Below are positions 6,926 to 14,160 of a DNA stretch of 22,321 nucleotides, in pieces (position 1 is the stretch's first letter; each line of letters opens with the position of its first letter). The position numbers and the translations under genes were made by a program. The DNA is taken from IMG/VR virus record IMGVR_UViG_3300018018_000032, positions 1 through 22,321 of that record, one strand, 5' to 3'. The notes beneath the pieces are model-generated. The model ran no database searches. It was given only the letters and a program-made list of their open reading frames with translations, and was not told the DNA's origin. The stretch is from a virus.

Positions 6926-7279
6926 TATAACGAAGGCGTAAGAACATTTACCGCAGGGGAAGCACTAGAAGCGTACAGGCGCGTCAAATTAAGTTCCACA
7001 GCGGAACAGGTCGAATATGCCGATAAGAATGATGATTTTATCGGAGTAACATTGGAAGCCGCAGCATCAGGCAGCCCTGTAGCCGTCAAGATGCACAATA
7101 CACCTGGTTCCGTGGAAGTCGAAGCATCGGCTGCAATTACCGTCAATTCCACCATCTATGGCGCGGATGATGGAAAAGTATCAAATTCATCGACCGGCGC
7201 GGATAAATTCGGAAAGGCATTAGAAGAGGCATCCGGAAGCGGGGCAATTATCGAAGCAGTTATCGATAAAGTAGCGTAG
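6923..7279 (+). CDS. Capsid decoration protein, gpD-like position
   Basis: The 118-residue product lies between scaffold and major capsid genes where lambda has gpD, the head-stabilising decoration protein. The sequence is beta-rich and small-residue-rich, with EYADKNDDFIGVTLEAAASG, SVEVEASAAITVNSTIYGADDGKV and GAIIEAVI. This looks like the DUF2190-type capsid decoration family; the name rests on pattern and position. It has a strong ribosome binding site within a leader that is duplicated before the capsid gene. High copy number is expected. Confidence 0.75.
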   Translation: MYNEGVRTFTAGEALEAYRRVKLSSTAEQVEYADKNDDFIGVTLEAAASGSPVAVKMHNTPGSVEVEASAAITVNSTIYGADDGKVSNSSTGADKFGKALEEASGSGAIIEAVIDKVA

Positions 7280-7280
7280 T

Positions 7281-7312
7281 ATCATTTTTCAAAGCTCTTT
7301 GCAAATAATGAT
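7281..7312 (+). promoter_or_regulatory. Imperfect hairpin between decoration and capsid genes
   Basis: ATCATT (7281-7286) pairs with AATGAT (7307-7312), and CAAAG (7290-7294) with CTTTG (7297-7301), around a two-base loop. No T run follows. It may stabilise or process the capsid mRNA; this is weak evidence. Confidence 0.25.
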
Positions 7313-7314
7313 TC

Positions 7315-7347
7315 TTAACCAATCCTAAAAGGAGGGAAGTAAAGATG
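7315..7347 (+). repeat. Translation leader, copy 2
   Basis: This is the second copy of the 33-base leader, ending in the major capsid ATG at 7345. It differs from 6893-6925 at only two positions, both just upstream of the AAAAGGAGGG site. Confidence 0.75.
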
Positions 7348-8307
7348 GGTATACAGCCGTCAGGCAGTAGGTCAACACCGCGCCTTGACCTTGGCGCGGC
7401 AGTCATGGAGTTCATCGATCAGCAGAAAACGTTCATCGGCGTCCAGGCAGCACCAATCTTCAAGAGCCCGTTAAAGAAAGCCGTCTTTAACGCCATCACC
7501 AGGGAATGCCTCACCAAGGATGTAGATACAAAGCGCGCCATGAGGGGTAATTACAACAGGGAAGGGATCGTCACCGAAGAGATCTCTTTTGATTGCGAAG
7601 AGCATGGCCTGGAAGGTGCGCTCGATGACGGGGAAAGAAAGCTTTATGCAAGAGATTTTGACGGCGAACTCGTAACCGTCCAGCAGATAACCAATTTACT
7701 GCTTCTTGCCCAGGAGAAACGCATCGCAGCTGCATTATTCAATACCACAACCTTTACCGGATCAGCGCTCTATACCGATAACTCAAGCGCCCCGTGGGAT
7801 GCGGTAGGTTCTGATGCGATCGGGCAGGTTAAGCTAGCCAGGGAAAAGATCCGCCAGAATTGCGGCATCAATTCAGTCAGCCTCATCATCAGCAAGACCA
7901 ACATCGACCGGCTGCTCCTGAATACCGGCATCAAAGCAGCTATCCAATATGTTGCCCGTTTGACCGAAGCAGAACTCTTAAACGCCCTCGCCGATATCCT
8001 GGGTGTTGAGAGGATCCTGACCGGCTTGGCCATCCGCAATACCGCTAACAAAGGCAAGACATTCTCAGGCGCGGATGTATGGAGTGACGATTATGCTTTA
8101 CTCGCAGTAGTTGCCAAAAATGCGGAAAGCCTTACCGAACCGGCACTGGCAAGGACGATCCTCTGGACTGAAGACAGCCCGGAGAACACCTTAGTTGAGC
8201 AATATCGCGAAGAAGCAAAGAAAAGCGATATCTTCCGCGTTCGCCACAGCGTTGACGAGCTCATCATCGACCCGTATTTCGGACATCTGCTTAAAGTAGA
8301 CGCCTAA
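7345..8307 (+). CDS. Major capsid protein, gpE-like
   Basis: The 320-residue protein is the likely HK97-fold shell subunit: it follows the decoration gene, has a strong duplicated ribosome binding site and a typical length. Visible segments include an N-terminal arm, FIGVQAAPIFKSPLKKAVF (near 28-50), the extended loop DFDGELVTVQQ, a helix LLLAQEKRIAAALFN near 118-132, and the C-terminal VRHSVDELIIDPYFGHLLK. The absence of a large N-terminal scaffold domain agrees with the separate nested scaffold gene. A strong hairpin follows the stop. Confidence 0.85.
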   Translation: MGIQPSGSRSTPRLDLGAAVMEFIDQQKTFIGVQAAPIFKSPLKKAVFNAITRECLTKDVDTKRAMRGNYNREGIVTEEISFDCEEHGLEGALDDGERKLYARDFDGELVTVQQITNLLLLAQEKRIAAALFNTTTFTGSALYTDNSSAPWDAVGSDAIGQVKLAREKIRQNCGINSVSLIISKTNIDRLLLNTGIKAAIQYVARLTEAELLNALADILGVERILTGLAIRNTANKGKTFSGADVWSDDYALLAVVAKNAESLTEPALARTILWTEDSPENTLVEQYREEAKKSDIFRVRHSVDELIIDPYFGHLLKVDA

Positions 8308-8319
8308 GGAGTAAAAAAC

Positions 8320-8351
8320 AGACCTCGGGGCCCTATCGGGTCCCGGGGTCT
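8320..8351 (+). terminator. Strong GC-rich hairpin after the capsid gene
   Basis: AGACCTCGGGGCCC (8320-8333) pairs with GGGTCCCGGGGTCT (8338-8351) over 14 positions with two wobbles and a TATC loop. The following ATCTATTAT is a weak T run, so it may be a partial terminator, a processing site or a stabiliser that lowers downstream expression relative to capsid. Confidence 0.6.
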
Positions 8352-8360
8352 ATCTATTAT

Positions 8361-8945
8361 ATGACTCCAGTCACCTTTATAACCGACGGCATAAATAAAA
8401 CCTACGATACGCCCCAGAAATTCCGGGCCAATACCACCCTTATCTTCTTAAATGGCGTATACCAGGGCCTGGGAAGGGACTATACAGAGGATTCCGGCAG
8501 GCAGTCAATAACCTTTGTGAACTTGCCGGACGGAGGCCTTGAGGGGGAGATAAGGTACTTTGTTGACACCGATATCCCCGTCATCATCCCGGGAAGGACT
8601 TATCTCAAGGACCAGCTGGCCGTAGACACAATCAATACCTTCCTGAACGAGAACGAATTCGCCGAATGGATAGTATATACTCCTAAATCCGGCACAGAGA
8701 AGACGATCAAGGCCATCGTGGACCGCCCGCGCGCGCAGCCGGCAGGAGAAGATACCGGCCGGATACTTTTAAATGAATATTCCATTATGATCGCAAATAA
8801 CGAAACCTACGGCGCCATAACAATCAACAAGGGCGGCGACATGGTAACTCTCCTGGATCGTATCGGCGGCACACTTGTCGATTTCAGGGTAGTAGATATT
8901 CTTAGCCAGGACGAAGGGATGTTTCACCTACTCATACAAAAATAA
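8361..8945 (+). CDS. Head-tail joining protein (gpFII-like position) with N-terminal beta module
   Basis: This 194-residue protein sits where lambda has FI/FII. Residues 1-70 resemble a beta module common in phage surface proteins (FITDGINKTYDTP...LIFLNGVYQGLGRDYTED...SITF). Residues 80-194 look like a head-closure/joining domain (EWIVYTP, GRILLNEYSIMIANNETYGAITINKGGDMVTL). Joining to the head is inferred from position. The start ATG 8361 lies nine bases after a strong hairpin and lacks a normal ribosome binding site. The stop TAA abuts the next ATG. Confidence 0.6.
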   Translation: MTPVTFITDGINKTYDTPQKFRANTTLIFLNGVYQGLGRDYTEDSGRQSITFVNLPDGGLEGEIRYFVDTDIPVIIPGRTYLKDQLAVDTINTFLNENEFAEWIVYTPKSGTEKTIKAIVDRPRAQPAGEDTGRILLNEYSIMIANNETYGAITINKGGDMVTLLDRIGGTLVDFRVVDILSQDEGMFHLLIQK

Positions 8946-9590
8946 ATGGCAGAGAACCAGGAACCTACAACCAATAAATATTTCGAAACTGACGCCCAGA
9001 TAGACACTTCCAAGCTGGAAAAGGCTCTTCAACTCGCCCCTCAATTCCTGAAGGAAGAGCTGATGGACGCCTTTGACCATATACGCCGCGCCTTCTTTAA
9101 CGCTTTCTATCAAAATACAGGTATCAAAGACAGGCGTTTCATCCGCACCAAGGACAGGGGAATCGGCAAGCGCATCAAAGTCTACCGCAATCCAAATCTT
9201 GGAAATCCCCTGGATATGGAATTAGGCATCTTCAGCCGTTCCAAGATCGTAGCCGCGCATGAGAAAGGCGCCACAATCACATCAAGATCAGGAGGCATGC
9301 TCGCAATCCCCATAGACGAAGCCCTAAACCAGCGCGGCCGCATAAAAAGCCAATACAGCAAATATTCAAGTTACAGAGAAATACCCGGCATATTCCCAAT
9401 TTTACTAAAAGGCAGGATGTTCCTGGTAAAGCGCGACAGCGAAGGCAAACTGAAATTATTCTTCGTCCTTAAGAACCAGGTCCAGATCCAGCCCCGCCTG
9501 AGATTCTATGACACCTGGTCGGGAATGGAAGGATATAGGGCAAAGATCTTAAATAACGCCGTCATCAAAGCATTAAAGAGGTGGCACTGA
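8946..9590 (+). CDS. gpZ-like tail completion protein
   Basis: The 214-residue basic protein occupies the lambda gpZ position, between head closure and the tail terminator. It has a helical N-terminus (LEKALQLAPQFLKEELMDAFDHIRRAFFNAF broken here into residues about 25-55), a basic GIGKRIKVYRNP stretch, and a beta-rich C-terminal half (IPGIFPILLKGRMFLVKRD, LFFVLKNQVQIQPRLRF) ending in a helix ALKRWH. This matches minor tail gpZ or HK97 gp10-like completion proteins in layout. The start is directly at the previous stop, and the TGA overlaps the next ATG. Confidence 0.65.
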   Translation: MAENQEPTTNKYFETDAQIDTSKLEKALQLAPQFLKEELMDAFDHIRRAFFNAFYQNTGIKDRRFIRTKDRGIGKRIKVYRNPNLGNPLDMELGIFSRSKIVAAHEKGATITSRSGGMLAIPIDEALNQRGRIKSQYSKYSSYREIPGIFPILLKGRMFLVKRDSEGKLKLFFVLKNQVQIQPRLRFYDTWSGMEGYRAKILNNAVIKALKRWH

Positions 9591-10060
9591 TGCCTGAGAC
9601 ACCTACAATCAGGGAAAATATCTTAATCAATCTTCAGACTGTCCTGGAAACGATAAAGAAGACCGCAGGATTTAATAACGATTTCGCCAGCGCCCAAAGA
9701 TGGAACCAGCGCGGCCCGGCTCTTGCCAATATACCTACCGTCATCATCAATGCCGGCCCTGAAGAGAAAGATCCCAGCCCTTTCCCTTTAGCGACCTGCA
9801 CCTTTAATGTCTACCTGGATATCTGGACAAACCATGAGGAAACTGATACCCGTTCTTCAGATGAAATACTTGACAGCCTCCTTGGGGACGTCGAAAAGGC
9901 TTTAATGGCCGACATTACTCGGGGAGGGCACGCAATAAATACCAAGATCCTCAGGAACTATCCTTTCCAAGCCGTACAAGGGCAACCCTCAATCGGCATT
10001 TCCATAGAGATAGAAATAACCTATCAGCACCAGTTAACTGACCCGGCAGTCGCCGGATAA
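9590..10060 (+). CDS. gpU-like tail terminator protein
   Basis: The gene lies between gpZ-like and tube genes, as lambda gpU does; gpU caps the tail tube at the head-proximal end. The 156-residue product has an N-terminal helix (IRENILINLQTVLETI), a strand ANIPTVIINAGPEEK, LATCTFNVYLDIWTNH, a helix DEILDSLLGDVEKALM, and C-terminal strands (PSIGISIEIEITYQHQL), a typical terminator fold order. I chose ATG 9590, which overlaps the previous TGA and has AGAGGT seven bases upstream, over the GTG at 9581. Confidence 0.7.
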   Translation: MPETPTIRENILINLQTVLETIKKTAGFNNDFASAQRWNQRGPALANIPTVIINAGPEEKDPSPFPLATCTFNVYLDIWTNHEETDTRSSDEILDSLLGDVEKALMADITRGGHAINTKILRNYPFQAVQGQPSIGISIEIEITYQHQLTDPAVAG

Positions 10061-10071
10061 AAGGAGGAAGT

Positions 10072-11232
10072 ATGGCAAAATTAACCAAGAAAAGACAACT
10101 GGCCGCAAAGATCGAGAGTATCGAAGGCACAGCAGAGACCCTGGCCGCTATAGACGCCAAGTTACTGGCCTATGATCCTAAGGCAACACCAGATCCACAG
10201 CTTCATGACAAACAGCCGGCAACCGACAGTTTCTCGAAATTCGGGAAACTAGTCGGCTCCATCCCCATGGGCCTGACCTTCGGTCTTGGCCTTAAAGGGT
10301 CCGGCACAGCCACAGTCGAACCGCAATTCGGCAAGATCTTAAAAGGCTGCGGCTTCCAGATCAACACCTTTAAAACAATCTCCATTGGCGCAATCACCAG
10401 CGGTCCTTTCCTGCATAGCGAAGTCATCACAGGCAGTATATCCGGAGCAACCGGCAGGGTCCTGATCAAAACCGTAACCGGCACAACCACACTCTACTTC
10501 GTGCTCATATCCGGGACCTTCCAGAGCGGAGAAACCCTCACAGGCAGCATATCCGGCGCAACCGCCGTAACCTCATCTACCGCATCCGACACAGGCAAGG
10601 CAATCGAGCCATTATCCCTGTATGCCACTACGCAGATAGAATCCCTGACATTAGGCAACTATGAAGACGGCATAAGGAAACTGATAAAAGGCGCGCGCGG
10701 CAATGTTAAATTCCCCTTCAAAATGGGCGAGCCGGTCATCATGGAACTCGATTTTAAAGGCGCCGAACAGGCCATCGCGGATATTCCTTTATTATCAGGA
10801 GTCACCTTTGAATCTACCAAGATGCCGGTCTTCCTTAATGCCGGCTTCACTGTAGACAGTTATGCCGCCCGTGTAAGCGAATTGAATTTAGACATGGGAA
10901 ACGCCCTGGCGCAAAGAGACGATATTAATGACGCCAAAGGCATATTGTCATTTCTGCTTACAGACAGGAATCCCACAGGATCATTCAAGACAGAGATGGT
11001 CCCCGCGGCCACCTATGACTTCTACGCTAAATTAGAGGCCAATACGGAAGTGGAACTTAATTTCATCCTGGGAGCCACAACAGGCAACAAATTCAGGTTC
11101 TATGCCCCCAAACTGCAATACACCAAGATAGAGGATGATGACGCATCCGGCAGGCAGCTAATCACAGTCTCATACTGCCTTAACGGCACCCTGGGGTTAA
11201 AGGACAGCGAATTCGCGATCCTTTGCCTATAA
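10072..11232 (+). CDS. gpV-like tail tube protein with inserted repeat domain
   Basis: This is the likely major tail tube subunit, following the terminator and preceding chaperones as in lambda. The 386-residue length is above that of lambda gpV. Residues about 110-170 form an insertion with two copies of GSISGATG/GSISGATA (121-128 and 158-165), each preceded by an F...E.(I/L)TG strand. Flanking parts are beta-rich: PMGLTFGLGLKGSG, YATTQIESLTLGNYEDG, FKTEMVPAATYDFYAKLE. The insertion probably faces outward from the tube. The AAAAGGAGGAAGT ribosome binding site is strong, fitting a high-copy protein. Confidence 0.8.
   Translation: MAKLTKKRQLAAKIESIEGTAETLAAIDAKLLAYDPKATPDPQLHDKQPATDSFSKFGKLVGSIPMGLTFGLGLKGSGTATVEPQFGKILKGCGFQINTFKTISIGAITSGPFLHSEVITGSISGATGRVLIKTVTGTTTLYFVLISGTFQSGETLTGSISGATAVTSSTASDTGKAIEPLSLYATTQIESLTLGNYEDGIRKLIKGARGNVKFPFKMGEPVIMELDFKGAEQAIADIPLLSGVTFESTKMPVFLNAGFTVDSYAARVSELNLDMGNALAQRDDINDAKGILSFLLTDRNPTGSFKTEMVPAATYDFYAKLEANTEVELNFILGATTGNKFRFYAPKLQYTKIEDDDASGRQLITVSYCLNGTLGLKDSEFAILCL
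10428..10564 (+). repeat. Two 26-base direct repeats within the tube gene
   Basis: Bases 10428-10453 and 10539-10564 match at 24 of 26 positions, offset by 111 bases (37 codons). They encode the repeated TGSISGAT motif, pointing to duplication of a small beta module. Confidence 0.7.
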
Positions 11233-11258
11233 AAAGAAACTTTAAAAGGAGGTAACAA

Positions 11259-11687
11259 ATGATTACGGGAATTAATATCGCGGAAACAAAAGATTATATC
11301 TCCAAATATGACCCGGATAAAGAAAAAGCGACTATCTGGAAGATCGGGATACTCGACTCAATCTTAAAATCAAAAATCCAGAATGTCGTCACTACCTATG
11401 AAGCTGACCCGAGCAATCCCAGGAACGTCAAAGCCAAGGCAACAATCAACGTAAAGGAACAGGCCCTGGAGATAGTCAGGTTTGGGTTAAAGGGGTTTGA
11501 GAATTTCATACATCCACAGACCAAGGAACCGATTAAATTCGACACCATAAGCATCAGCCGTTTCGGAAAAAATTATAATGTTGTTTCAGATAGGATCCTG
11601 GAAATAATCCCTTCGGAGGTCCTTGGGGAATTAGCTGAAGAAATCGGCAAGGAAAGCGGGCTTACCGAAGAAGAAACAAAAAACTAA
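11259..11687 (+). CDS. gpG-like tail assembly chaperone (zero-frame product)
   Basis: The 142-residue product sits between tube and tape measure, the position of gpG, which coats the tape measure during tail assembly. It is mixed alpha/beta with FGLKGFENFIHPQ and VSDRILEIIPSEVLGELAEEIGKES, and an acidic C-terminus ending EEETKN. The final codons create an A AAA AAC slippery heptamer just before TAA, so a fraction of ribosomes should continue in the -1 frame. The ribosome binding site AAAAGGAGG is strong. Confidence 0.8.
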   Translation: MITGINIAETKDYISKYDPDKEKATIWKIGILDSILKSKIQNVVTTYEADPSNPRNVKAKATINVKEQALEIVRFGLKGFENFIHPQTKEPIKFDTISISRFGKNYNVVSDRILEIIPSEVLGELAEEIGKESGLTEEETKN

Positions 11688-12022
11688 TCCTGGCAGTTTG
11701 GGTTGGGAAGTTTAACCTCGACTGCCGCAAATGTTCGCCGGAAGCCAAAGTCAATAATGGCTGCGAAGAAGATTCACCTATCCCGGGAGTATGGCAAGTA
11801 GATGATTGGGAATTCCAGAGATGCCCGTTAAAGATAATAACGCGCCAAAGCGAGGAATATCTCCAGGCCTACTGGTTCCTTAATAAAGGGATGCTTCCAG
11901 GCCCCGGAGGATGGTTAGAGCAGTCGGCAAAGTTCCTAGAGGCAATGATGATAATTACAGCGGAAAAAGTGGCCATAAGGAAAGAACTCGATGAAGAAGC
12001 GAATAAGAACATAAGAAGGTAA
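11259..12022 (+). CDS. gpGT-like frameshift fusion chaperone
   Basis: A -1 slip at 11678-11684 joins the 142-residue chaperone to 112 further codons (11684-12019, stop TAA 12020-12022), giving about 254 residues. This fills an otherwise gene-less 340-base stretch with no internal stop. The extension has four cysteines (extension positions 14, 17, 27, 47; NLDCRKCS, NNGCEED, FQRCPLK), then EEYLQAYWFLNKGMLPG and a helix LEQSAKFLEAMMI. In lambda, the T part recruits tube subunits to the tape measure. The extension has no start or ribosome binding site of its own, supporting frameshifting over a separate gene. Confidence 0.85.
11678..11684 (+). promoter_or_regulatory. -1 ribosomal frameshift slippery site A AAA AAC
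   Basis: The heptamer reads A AAA AAC relative to the zero frame (ACA AAA AAC TAA) and directly precedes the stop codon. This is a classical X XXY YYZ site that lets both tRNAs re-pair after a -1 slip. Confidence 0.88.
11692..11726 (+). promoter_or_regulatory. Stem-loop that could stimulate frameshifting
   Basis: GGCAGT (11692-11697) pairs with ACTGCC (11721-11726); inside, GGTT (11701-11704) pairs with AACC (11714-11717). The stem begins seven bases after the slippery site, within the 5-9 base spacing usual for -1 frameshift stimulators. Confidence 0.6.
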
Positions 12023-12027
12023 TAACC

Positions 12028-13449
12028 ATGCCAGATGACAAAGTAATAGAGATTATTTTAAGATTGCGCGATGAGGTCACCAAGGGCCTGCAGCAAGCGC
12101 AGGTCGGGCTTCATCAATTCTCTAACCAGGTCAAGGAAATAGGCCTTGATATGCGTAAAACCGGCCGGGAAATGACTTTTATGGGGACATCTATGCTTAT
12201 GGCCGGCACAGCCCTTACTGCGCCGCTTATTGCCGCATATAAAGAAGCCGGGAAATTTAATGCAGACATAGCCCACCAACTTAATGAAACTAAGAACGTA
12301 TTCCAAAATCTTTCCGTTTCTATCGGAGAGGCACTTCTTCCTGTCATGAAAGAAGCTACTGATCAAATCGCCAAGATGGTCAATTGGTGGGAAAACCTCG
12401 ATGGGGCCATGCGAGAGAAAATAATAACTTCTGTATTTAATTTAGGTAAAAATCTTATATTTTTAGGCACGACATTTCTAATTGTAGGCAAAAGTATAAC
12501 CTTCCTGGGCAATTTAGCTTTATTAACTTCTGCTTTGATGGCCATGAATCCTGTTATCTTGGCAGCCGCCGCGGCATTCGGAGTTCTTGTCGTTGTCATG
12601 TTGAAATCAAAAGCAATAGCAGATGGGGTACTGGGGACATTTGCATTACTTACAAAGATCCTGACTGTAGGATTGATTAATATTGATTATAAGAAGATGT
12701 CGGCTGGTTTGGATGATTGGAAGAAAAGTTTCACTGATGTTGCCGGTTTATATAAGAATTTTATTAATCAATTCGGAGGTGCTGGCTGGGAAAAGATGAA
12801 ACAACCCCAAGGAGATTTCTTCAGTGGTTTTAAATTGGGATTGGAACAGACAAGGGAAGCTTTGGCCAGCTGGCGAGATATAGGATTACAGGAAGCAACA
12901 GATTTATTTAGTGGGATGCAATCAAATTTCAAGACCATGTTTGTGGATGCCTTTTCAGGACAATTGAAAAAAGCCTCTGATTATTTTGCGGCCTTCGGGA
13001 ATACATTAATCAATATTTTTGCTGATATCCTATCCAAAATGGTAGAAATGTGGATTTCCAGTCAATTATGGCAATTATTTGGTCTTGGAGGTAGTACCGC
13101 TACTATTGCCGGCATGGGAACAGTTTCAGTGGCCCCCGCCAATTATTATTTATCTTCTGCTGCTACTCTTCATGAAGGTGGCCTCATCCGGGCCCATAGT
13201 GGATATCTAGCCTCTGATGAAAGACCGATAATAGTGCAGACAGGTGAAAGAGTTTTATCCCGAAGCCAGAATAGAGATTATGAAAAAGGCAGCGGTAGGG
13301 GTGATATTTATATAACCATGAATCCTACGGGAATCGTTAAAGCATACGATTTCGCTGATTTTTATGCGCATAAGGAAGAATTCCAGGCCATGATGGCTGA
13401 ATCGATAGATTTAAATAAATTAAGGAAGGTAATTAATGCGAATCGCTAA
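12028..13449 (+). CDS. Tape measure protein
   Basis: This protein sets tail length and is ejected with the DNA. It is short at 473 residues; at about 0.15 nm per residue this would predict a tail near 70 nm. Residues 1-110 are helical with the phrase SIGEALLPVMKEATDQIAKMVNWW near 98-121, typical of the tape measure core. Residues about 143-192 are hydrophobic (three to four possible membrane helices). The C-terminal part has LHEGGLIRAHSGYLASDERPI and QTGERVLSR (near 386-411), a common tape measure ending. It follows the chaperone fusion stop by five bases. Confidence 0.88.
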   Translation: MPDDKVIEIILRLRDEVTKGLQQAQVGLHQFSNQVKEIGLDMRKTGREMTFMGTSMLMAGTALTAPLIAAYKEAGKFNADIAHQLNETKNVFQNLSVSIGEALLPVMKEATDQIAKMVNWWENLDGAMREKIITSVFNLGKNLIFLGTTFLIVGKSITFLGNLALLTSALMAMNPVILAAAAAFGVLVVVMLKSKAIADGVLGTFALLTKILTVGLINIDYKKMSAGLDDWKKSFTDVAGLYKNFINQFGGAGWEKMKQPQGDFFSGFKLGLEQTREALASWRDIGLQEATDLFSGMQSNFKTMFVDAFSGQLKKASDYFAAFGNTLINIFADILSKMVEMWISSQLWQLFGLGGSTATIAGMGTVSVAPANYYLSSAATLHEGGLIRAHSGYLASDERPIIVQTGERVLSRSQNRDYEKGSGRGDIYITMNPTGIVKAYDFADFYAHKEEFQAMMAESIDLNKLRKVINANR

Positions 13450-13467
13450 ATTGGAGAAGAAATGGAC

Positions 13468-13785
13468 TTATTCAATAGGATAGTTACGAACATCTTCAGT
13501 TGCGGATTGCGAATGATAGATCCCACTATGACCAGTACTATATCCAACCAAAATATTATCAACAAAATCAAAGACATTTTCCATACTATTATATCGCCAA
13601 GATTCATAAACATGTCCATTAATAGTTTGGCGAGACCAATTAGATGGAGAACTATTAACACTATAGACTTGCTCTTTAGTCATTCCCAAATGTATTGTTT
13701 TAACAAGATTCTGATCATACGTAGTATGGATACTGGCACAGCCATATAGAATAAGAGATATAAAAATCAAAATTAAGGTTTTCAT
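13468..13785 (-). CDS. Minus-strand lipoprotein, BamE/SmpA-like, probable moron
   Basis: This gene runs against the tail operon. The 105-residue product has a lipoprotein signal MKTLILIFISLILYGCAS with lipobox L-Y-G-C and Cys16 as the lipidation site. The mature part has IHLGMTKEQVYSV (near 31-43), the helix-start motif of SmpA/OmlA/BamE-like and related small envelope lipoproteins, and GHVYESWRYN. A promoter lies directly upstream and no ribosome binding site is visible, so the mRNA is probably leaderless. The position between tape measure and gpM-like genes, with its own promoter and reversed strand, is typical of a moron. Roles such as receptor masking or host fitness are inference. Confidence 0.8.
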   Translation of the reverse strand: MKTLILIFISLILYGCASIHTTYDQNLVKTIHLGMTKEQVYSVNSSPSNWSRQTINGHVYESWRYNSMENVFDFVDNILVGYSTGHSGIYHSQSATEDVRNYPIE

Positions 13786-13792
13786 GGCATTA

Positions 13793-13820
13793 AATATACC
13801 ATATTTTAACCAAAATTCAA
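13793..13820 (-). promoter_or_regulatory. Promoter of the minus-strand lipoprotein gene
   Basis: Read on the minus strand, TTGAAT (13815-13820) is followed after 16 bases by TATATT (13793-13798). The ATG begins seven bases later at 13785, so transcription would start at or next to the start codon. Confidence 0.5.
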
Positions 13821-13827
13821 GATAAAA

Positions 13828-14160
13828 ATGGACAATTTTCCCTATTCCCCCGATTTTAAATACAAAGTAACCCCGAAATATAATGTTGAATCTACCCAAT
13901 ATGAGAATAAAGTTGAAGACTCTCGCCTTTTGACTTCTAAAAAACTTCGCACCTTTGAATTTCCTTTTACCGTACGTCCTAAGACTGAAATGGATATTGT
14001 TATCGCTTTCTTTGATACGCAAAAAGAGAACCTTAATCCTTTCACTGTAACCATAGATGGCGAGATAATTACCGGGAAATTTGAACCGGGAACCTTCTGG
14101 TACTCTCCTATTTCTGCCGGAATCTATGAATATGGGTTTACTTTCCAAGAGGTGCCTTAA
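13828..14160 (+). CDS. gpM-like minor tail protein
   Basis: The 110-residue protein follows the tape measure and precedes the gpL-like gene, the lambda gpM position at the tail tip. It has a beta-rich N-terminus (FKYKVTPKYNVESTQY), then KLRTFEFPFTVRPKTEMDIVIAFFDTQ, NPFTVTIDGEIITGKF and the C-terminal YEYGFTFQEVP. The order of strands with a helix containing an MDIV..FF pattern agrees with gpM/DUF2460-type distal tail components. The stop TAA overlaps the next ATG by one base, and AGAGGT within its end serves the next gene. Confidence 0.75.
   Translation: MDNFPYSPDFKYKVTPKYNVESTQYENKVEDSRLLTSKKLRTFEFPFTVRPKTEMDIVIAFFDTQKENLNPFTVTIDGEIITGKFEPGTFWYSPISAGIYEYGFTFQEVP

Noticed and set aside
6438-7155. 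Two minus-strand frames over scaffold and decoration genes
   Set aside because: Both are antisense to well-supported genes and show Ala/Ser-rich shadow composition.
13462-13749. Plus-strand 95-codon frame between tape measure and gpM-like genes
   Set aside because: The product shows no domain or signal, while the opposite strand has a lipobox, a GMTKEQV motif and a promoter.
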